Shown one piece after another: positions 60,201 to 64,000 of a stretch of 64,000 bases of DNA. Below the pieces are notes generated by a model, which was not told the DNA's origin, did not search any database, and saw only the letters and a list, made by a program, of their open reading frames with translations. Each line of letters starts with the position of its first letter. The stretch's first letter is position 1. The translations under genes and the position numbers were made by a program. The DNA comes from Bolinopsis microptera (taxonomy: Eukaryota; Ctenophora; Tentaculata; Lobata; Bolinopsidae), in assembly GCF_026151205.1 (NCBI RefSeq), contig NC_087074.1:10697226-10761225 (forward strand), given 5' to 3'.

Positions 60201-62467
60201 GATATCACAAGTCAATGTCTGAGCCACAGCGGTGGTGGCTTTTTTAGGAGTCTCCGGAACGACGGCTAAAATAATTTGATTCTTTCAAACTCACAAAACA
60301 TTTGGTATGTTAAAGTATCATTACATGTAGTTGTAACTAAAATAGCCTAAATTAAGAAAGATTACTGCTGCAAAATTTGAATAAGACCTCGTTATACACA
60401 TTGTGGTTCTCAAAATGTATCAAGATTACTCACTGAAAACGTTCGAGTTGACATCAGTCTCTTCTGGAGACGCTGATGTTTTTGCATGCTCGTCAGATTG
60501 AATGACACAAGTGAAAAGAGCATCAGCCGTGTTTTCACCAGCAGGTACGGTCAAAATTGTAGTTTGAATGTTTGTGCCAGAAACGTAAGTTCCAACCTCA
60601 ATAGCATAGCTGTCAGTACCGTCAGTTATAGCATCACCCGAAGGTTTCTTCCATGTTACCGCCTCCAGCTGCTTACTCAAACCACTTACTACACAAGATA
60701 TTGTAGCTTCTGTGTTTTTCAGCACTTCGCTACCCTTAGCTTTTACATCTGAAACAATCAGTCATTTAAAGTAAGCCCGCAATAAAAAAAATATTAACAG
60801 TATTGTACAGGAACTGAATCATTGAACTTTCTCAACTAAATTCACTGGATCCTATGATGAGTTTAATTTTGTTTTTACAGTAGGATGTAACAAGTTATAT
60901 CTTAGATATAAAGTTAAAACAGCAGAGCATCATTTATGGGCAGTTATAAATACCACCAAGTCCTAAGAAACTTACCGAAAGTAAGGAAGTTGACAACAAT
61001 CTCTTTGAAAGTAGATGTTGCTGAATCCGAATATTCTACAGATTGCGCAGCACATTTGTATGTCGCGGGATTTGCAGCGACAGCTACACTTGTAAGAGTG
61101 GCAACATCGATGGTCAGAGTTGATGTCTGAATTTTGGTACCAGAGTCAGCTGATCCCTGTGCGATGGTGTACCCTGCACTATCACTTGTTATATCAGCCC
61201 CAGCATTATCCTTCCACGACACAATAACATCTGTAACCACATCTCCGATATCACAAGTCAATGTCTGAGCCACAGCGGTGGTGGCTTTTTTAGGAGTCTC
61301 CGGAACGACGGCTAAAATAATTTGATTCTTTCAAACTCACAAAACATTTGGTATGTTAAAGTATCATTACATGTAGTTGTAACTAAAATAGCCTAAATTA
61401 AGAAAGATTACTGCTGCAAAATTTGAATAAGACCTCGTTATACACATTGTGGTTCTCAAAATGTATCAAGATTACTCACTGAAAACGTTCGAGTTGACAT
61501 CAGTCTCTTCTGGAGACGCTGATGTTTTTGCATGCTCGTCAGATTGAATGACACAGGTGAAAAGAGCATCAGCCGTGTTTTCACCAGCAGGTACGGTCAA
61601 AATTGTAGTTTGAATGTTGGTGCCAGAAACGTAAGTTCCAACCTCAATAGCATAGCTGTCAGTACCGTCAGTTATAGCATCACCCGAAGGTTTCTTCCAT
61701 GTTACCGCCTCCAGCTGCTTACTCAAACCACTTACTACACAAGATATTGTAGCTTCTGTGTTTTTCAGCACTTCGCTACCCTTAGCTTTTACTCAAACCA
61801 CTTACTACACAAGATATTGTAGCTTCTGTGTTTTTCAGCACTTCGCTACCCTTAGCTTTTACATCTGAATCATTGAACTTTCTAAACTAAAATCACTGGA
61901 TCCTTAGATCCTATGATGAGTTTAATTTTGTTTTAACAGTAGGATGTAACAAGTTATCTTAGATATAAACTAACTGACCACAGCGTTTCAACAGCTCAGT
62001 GTCTAAGAGCGGCAATAATACGTAATAATTTGGCCCTTTATTGAATGAATTGTTGTACGAAAATCATTGAACTTACTTGATCATCAGTATGACAGATAAA
62101 ACTGTCAGCCTAGATATGTTACGCTCACCCAGTGTTAGAATGGTAGCTTCGACTTCTACGTTGCTGGTTGCAGGAGAATCTGTGTATTGGCCAGACTGGA
62201 CTGAGCACTTGTAGGTCACTGATGATAGACTAGTAAAATCAGGCAGCTTCGCAGCTTTGATGGTTAGTTCTGCTACCTGATTTCCGCTTCCATCTACTGA
62301 TCCTCGGCTGAAACCATAGTTGTCGGTATCCCCTGTCAAAACTTCAGCACCATCATTATCCTTCCAAGTTACAGTAGCAGGGGTTCCACTAGGGTCGAGC
62401 CCTCCGATATTGCAAGTCAATGTCTGGTCTACAGTGATGGTGATATCCTTGGGAGTCGAAGTAACAT
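48157..62467 (-). CDS. Multi-Ig, CCP and ZP domain surface protein (3' part of gene)
   Basis: Exons in transcript order: 62129-62467, 61480-61864 (broken), 60976-61311, 60434-60748, 59930-60265, 59390-59704, 58884-59221 (frameshift), 58344-58658, 57706-58035, 53769-53936, 53441-53527, 53241-53383, ~53025-52964, 50501-50670, 50109-50221, 49533-49700, 49065-49195, 48778-48922, 48395-48558 and 48157-48236. Apart from the two broken copies and one junction at ~53,030, all phases fit. The order is Ig repeats, CCP, ZP-N, ZP-C, a furin-type RRKR, an I-set Ig half-pair and a hydrophobic C-terminus. Ig plus CCP plus ZP suggests a cell-surface or released adhesive or recognition protein; ZP domains polymerise. 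Role in self/non-self recognition is conjecture. The 5' end lies beyond 62,467. Confidence 0.8.
48395..48922 (-). CDS. Membrane-proximal Ig-like domain split over two exons
   Basis: Exon 48778-48922 gives LNNGEELILDVHVIAKPVPE and RVTWKLDDTDL. Exon 48395-48558 gives YTLKLVDLTVEQSGVITVEL, then TCKLNETISDSMTLTVLG. The I-set pattern is clear (tryptophan in strand C, cysteine in strand F). The strand-B cysteine is replaced by valine, so the usual disulphide is missing. Confidence 0.7.
49065..53527 (-). CDS. ZP domain exons
   Basis: ZP-N: VTCDGYGIKLFITEKISFDA (53441-53527), LDKCGTTVSYNNSHVIYKNQ (53241-53383) and ITRGGELKISFECSFNRT (~53025-52964). ZP-C: LRFLLDIYEDATYANKVV with FQLTLNANINMQ (50501-50670), LDSLDPDQSLGVVRIQAKDS (50109-50221), CIVDSTFKFIETDSN plus KRFIFKAFSF and YIHAVIKVC (49533-49700), and FGCTDLCLKNRRKRFAEV (49065-49195). 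The last holds the RRKR furin-type site usual after ZP domains. The 5' junction of the 52964 exon is unresolved: with the AG at 53040 its first codon is TAA, and with the AG at 53026 the phase is wrong. Its 3' phase fits the next exon exactly. Confidence 0.8.
51131..52071. mobile_element. 931-bp palindromic element with 5-bp TSD
   Basis: Ends GGTCGTTTAGCTCCGGAC are perfectly inverted at 51136 and 52066. AACTT flanks both sides (51131-51135 and 52067-52071). Each arm first has tandem GTCTATGCAAC units, then a region of TAGCCGGCTAG-type units. The two arms are inverted over nearly the full length, with the centre near 51,600. It has no coding capacity. Confidence 0.9.
52072..52688 (+). CDS. LINE ORF1 protein (Transposase_22/L1 ORF1p-like), 5' end displaced
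   Basis: A coiled-coil segment (LQAELLESKSKQLESVHSK) is followed by an RRM-like part (NVLIFGFEETSEENLSHEV ... RPVKVSFENSSTVHQILVKA) and a C-terminal domain (FISPDQSPEERTIHQQLV ... KHYYIRSDKIC). This matches the layout of L1-type ORF1 RNA-binding proteins. The open frame formally begins at 52038 inside the inserted palindrome. Before the insertion, the frame would have begun at the ATG at 51115 or, with a frameshift, at 51007. The upstream 37-codon frame stops at TGA overlapping that ATG (ATGA). Confidence 0.7.
53769..53936 (-). CDS. CCP/sushi domain exon
   Basis: Reads APCSMPVIEQGIISPYS, TYEIRCDSGFVITGP, SMVCTDGTLSESPSCPP. The four cysteines, the P-x-I-x-x-G motif and the C-x-x-G-F motif are those of a complement control protein module. 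It is phase 1-1 and can be inserted or skipped without shifting the frame. It sits between the Ig repeats and the ZP domain. Confidence 0.85.
54320..54553 (+). pseudogene. 5' coding part of the LINE, ending at a premature stop
   Basis: A basic, S/R-rich leader from the ATG at 54320 runs into the endonuclease start INVGTWNV and then a TAA, where family members usually continue with arginine. It shows the element once had a longer N-terminus. Confidence 0.6.
54763..57525 (+). CDS. LINE endonuclease/reverse transcriptase (N-terminus broken)
   Basis: This 920-codon frame holds the later endonuclease motifs (LLGDLNARIGQDN near residue 63, GSDHYLV near 159). It also has the RT motifs: SAGIDEISNEQLKYG, FVDFKAAFDSIDR near 533, GSGQGDIQGPPLFN and the catalytic DYADDMAVL near 643. 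The C-terminal tail reads RLRWFGHVTRMPDTRLPKYL and GRPRKNWRKCLLEDA. The first endonuclease motif (INVGTWNV, ~54528) and DVLGLTETHRPGTGEV lie upstream in other frames, with a stop at 54550 and a frameshift near 54,690. The copy is therefore close to intact but probably inactive. Confidence 0.85.
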   Translation: MISYSPISERILAARLHSRHINISIVIAYAPTEDAAVGVKDDFYQQLSGAFDELPAHDVKFLLGDLNARIGQDNSAWSGVIGKHSLHVSSNDNGLRLLDFCALHQLTIGGTLFQHRDIHKGSWKSPDGRTVNQIDHVCISTKWSHSLLDVRSCRGADIGSDHYLVRGQFRVKLMAVQKMNASRRISPAIENLRDQSKVEEYCIALQNRFSCLPMEENLDGEWTLVKDTIKEVSMEVLGERPRRRKQQHLSQETKSLIAERSKIKQMAPSDNNNRSEYSRANKLVKKSCRKDDENWALRVAADLETAAVHGRQREVWQRIKTLSGKKNRKSTAVRDKSGKLIADPSAQRERWGEHFSELLNPPPTNADLSDLDHLEVVPCFPYLGDGDGPPTRLEILNCLKKLKNHKSAGIDEISNEQLKYGASGLVDRMEKLFSKVWNSEAVPDDWLKGIVIIVPKKGDTSHCSNNRGITLRSTASKLYQIIILQRMSDGLESLLRDNQCGFRKNRSCIDQIYSLRTIIHNCIEYNLPLYVNFVDFKAAFDSIDRNYIWKAFSHYGLPCKYIQIIQAFFNGTVSAVRHNGELSEWFEVSSGSGQGDIQGPPLFNVCLNVAAERTESNKVVSHGAVLQRSISPLVDDITVLDTDYADDMAVLDNSEEGLQETTDLLCMYGAQGGLRINGKKTEAMVIGKATSQRPYTKEATVNITVEDTPVQQVSDFTYLGTIISSDGTIDRELSARIQKASGAFNQLSNIWKNRNIQSYTKIRIYKAAVLTILLYGSEVWNTTKKQLHRFEVFHQRCLRRILRIKWLDRVRNTEVLERAKINPVEMYIGANRLRWFGHVTRMPDTRLPKYLLNWTPAHGKRSRGRPRKNWRKCLLEDAAAFTGNTDIDLEGASEMASDRKLWREMIRHKREFIGAGHSND
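57706..58035 (-). CDS. Ig exon Z (last of the distal Ig series)
   Basis: Ig-like: DQTLTCAVGELDVG, VNVVWKAPDGTTV, AELTIKATKLADF, TFTYKCSVTSTQY. It is closest to exon W at 62129-62467 (both have VGGTPV/PSGTPA-type loops and QVAELTIKA). W and Z therefore look like the original outer pair around the amplified X/Y exons. Phase 1-1. Confidence 0.8.
58884..59221 (-). pseudogene. Y exon copy with a 2-bp insertion
   Basis: Near 58912 this copy has CTCTCTTTGAAAG where the other two have CTCTTTGAAAG. The 2-bp gain shifts the last ~15 codons and makes the exon 338 instead of 336 bases, so it no longer joins X in phase 1. Skipping it would restore the frame. A sequencing or assembly error in near-identical copies is possible. 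Confidence 0.7.
61480..61864 (-). pseudogene. Outermost X exon broken by a 70-bp tandem duplication
   Basis: The block 61721-61790 is repeated exactly at 61791-61860. Seventy bases shift the frame, and a stop follows after the first ~25 codons of the exon. The upstream intron has also lost the segment present in the other copies, with the joint at a short CTGAA repeat. Skipping this exon (62129-62467 joined to 60976-61311) keeps the frame. Confidence 0.8.
62129..62467 (-). CDS. Ig exon W (first visible)
   Basis: Reads STPKDITITVDQTLTCNIGG, ATVTWKDNDGAEV, AELTIKAAKLPDF, VTYKCSVQSGQY. The Ig cysteines and tryptophan are present. The acceptor TTCAG is at 62468 and the donor GTGAGC after 62129; phase 1-1. 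Further Ig exons or the signal-peptide exon must lie upstream. Confidence 0.8.
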
Positions 62468-62614
62468 CTGAATTGTTTGGTTCGTGGTAGAGGATATTTT
62501 TATTATACATGACAGAAAATTCATACAGCCTAACAATATAATTTGCACTCCTTAAGGAATGCATGACTGCAAGTTGCAATATCAATAAAACGTTACTTTC
62601 AGGATTTATAATAA

Positions 62615-62768
62615 ATGATTTGACCAAAACCCATAATTGGGTTCTCGATATCATTTTGCATTTGCATACGGTCATTCAAACTAATATCATTTACTTTTGT
62701 TTGGGAAAGAGAGACACTGGCTGTGGTCCACTCTACCCATAATTATGGGTTTTGGTCAAATATCATCT
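62615..62768. mobile_element. Small MITE-like inverted repeat
   Basis: TTGACCAAAACCCATAATT near 62620 is inverted as AATTATGGGTTTTGGTCAA near 62740-62758. ATGAT lies just outside on the left and ATCAT, its inverse, on the right, so the symmetry extends further. It sits just upstream of exon W. Confidence 0.6.
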
Positions 62769-63617
62769 CTTATTGATTATAATGTCAGGGTACTTTACTA
62801 AGTCGAAATGTAAACTCATAACTTCATTAATAACGAGGTAATTTCAATGATTTCGAAATTTAACCTTAAAAAACATTTTCTTGTGTTTAGGTAAGCAAAT
62901 CTGTCGATCACTGACTGAATATGGCACTTTTTACTCATTCAAGTTGGCATTAAATTCATATATAATGCCATTTAAATGTCGTGGGAAAGCAAAATTTATT
63001 CGAATAACGAATGAGCAAAATTCTCACCTTACGCGTGCAAACTTTGAGCGGACGTTGCGTGCGCATATAATATTGAATCACGGCCGTAAATTTGTGCATA
63101 GCGGTATTTTATACATTGTTTGATAAGCGTGCAAAGTTTCAAAAAATTTCAAATAGAACTTGGATCACAACGGGACTCCAAAGTTGATAAAAATCGTGAA
63201 AACACCAATTTTCAATGATTTTAGCAATTTTCTATCAATTTGGGCTTGTCCTCACGTGTGCAACTTTTTGATTTACAACTTTAAAACTAGCCTATGACAC
63301 CATTTAGACCTTTAGGAAGCAAATTTGAGCTTTACAACTTAAGGGATGGCCCAACACCAGAGAATATTACATATATCTTTATGAAAGAGATTTCTAACTC
63401 AATTTTAATTTTTAACAGGTTTTTTAAGGCACCTGAATATGGCGATTATGGGTTTTTTACCGTATTTCGTATAACAGTGCTGGCGCGTATTTTGCGCAAC
63501 TTTCTTAAAAACCTCCACACAACTATTTCTTATTCTTGTCATATTTGACATTGAATTAGAATGTTTTAAACTTAAAATATGCATGCTGAACTACTTTCGG
63601 TGAGTCTTAATGCCTGA
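62769..63617. other. AT-rich intron or upstream sequence
   Basis: No exon was recognised. Open frames at 62881-63123 and 63294-63548 look non-coding. It probably lies in an intron of the Ig/ZP gene, whose 5' part is outside the window. Confidence 0.4.
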
Positions 63618-63757
63618 AAACAGTAAAGGGGGTATAATAGTAAAGGGGGTAAATAGTAAAGGGGGTATAATAGTAAAGGGGGTAAACAGTAAAGGGGATA
63701 TAATAGTAAAGGGGGTATAATAGTAAATGGGGTATAATAGTAAAGGGGGTATAATAG
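63618..63757 (+). repeat. AGTAAAGGGGGTATAAT tandem repeat
   Basis: Eight to nine 14-17-bp units; one variant has TAAATGGGG. A terminal-hairpin repeat has inserted into the last unit. Confidence 0.9.
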
Positions 63758-63859
63758 TTAACGGGTGATACTCGTAAAATATTTGTTCCATATATTGGAC
63801 CGTCGACGAGTCCAACTCGGTGCGCGTCCTGGTAGGTTGTAAACCTACAAGTATAATAG
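63749..63859 (+). mobile_element. Terminal-hairpin repeat, copy 6
   Basis: Element 63758-63850, flanked by GTATAATAG on both sides (63749-63757 and 63851-63859). Because the target is a unit of the tandem array, the 9-bp identity alone could come from the array. However, the right-hand copy is followed by unique sequence, which supports a true duplication. Confidence 0.8.
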
Positions 63860-64000
63860 TTATACTGGGGTGGGAGATAAGTGCAAGTATTATGGAATAC
63901 TCGTGTATCTGTACACATATGGTACACACTTAAGCACTTCACTCCAAGGGTAGTCTAAATATTGCATATTTTTGTATGATTTTGTTGGGTGGTGTGTATT

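Larger units (their letters stand above)
58344..61864 (-). repeat. Tandem array of two-exon Ig units (X and Y), about 1,045 bp each
   Basis: Four X exons (ATISCVVSGLSKQLEAVTWK ... LFTCVIQSDE) alternate with three Y exons (TLTCDIGDVVTDVIVSWK ... ATYKCAAQSVEY). The unit length is 1,044-1,046 bp and includes both introns, which are as similar as the exons; only a handful of substitutions separate the copies. This is recent unequal crossing-over. Each exon is phase 1-1, so copy number can change freely. Confidence 0.95.

Noticed and set aside
58396-61822. Repeated 88-codon plus-strand frames opposite the X exons
   Set aside because: They are conserved only because the Ig exons on the other strand are recent copies.

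Overview
This is nuclear DNA of an animal, most likely a marine invertebrate; the phylum cannot be fixed from the sequence. The genes have GT-AG introns, and the domains are metazoan: a run of phase 1-1 immunoglobulin exons joined to CCP/sushi and zona pellucida (ZP) domains, a PLAT protein and an SLC46-type transporter. The DNA is AT-rich, and well over half of it consists of transposons, palindromes and tandem repeats. No bacterial, organellar, tRNA or rRNA sequence was recognised. Layout: 1-18,100 is dominated by one 16.1-kb composite transposon (1956-18052) with ~250-bp terminal inverted repeats and a 4-bp target duplication (CTAT). It holds a multi-kb internal palindrome and nested elements, two of which carry decayed FLYWCH/MULE transposases. 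18,050-23,900 is intergenic and filled with small mobile elements: a ~90-bp dispersed family with target duplications, two MITEs with 4-bp duplications, and fragments of reverse-transcribing elements. 23,949-46,606 (+) is an SLC46-like transporter whose 11 recognised exons join into one 489-codon frame. Its introns hold a 19-bp minisatellite, a 47-bp minisatellite built from copies of the next splice acceptor, a palindromic satellite block with a TA-flanked transposon inside, and, on the opposite strand, a small secreted two-PLAT-domain gene. 48,157-62,467 (-), tail-to-tail with the transporter, is the 3' part of a large surface-protein gene: at least nine Ig exons (six of them from a ~1,045-bp two-exon unit amplified in tandem), then CCP, ZP, a furin-type site, one further Ig domain and a C-terminal hydrophobic tail. 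Its introns carry a complete RTE-like LINE with a 14-bp target duplication, and an ORF1-only LINE derivative that is itself split by a 931-bp palindromic element. The gene continues upstream beyond what I can see. The coding genes probably do not work together; they are neighbours. The most notable structures are the recent Ig-exon amplification in a candidate recognition receptor, the splice-acceptor minisatellite, the terminal-hairpin mobile family, the ORF1-only retroelement, and the palindrome-rich composite transposon. All domain and family names come from reading motifs by eye; no database search was run.
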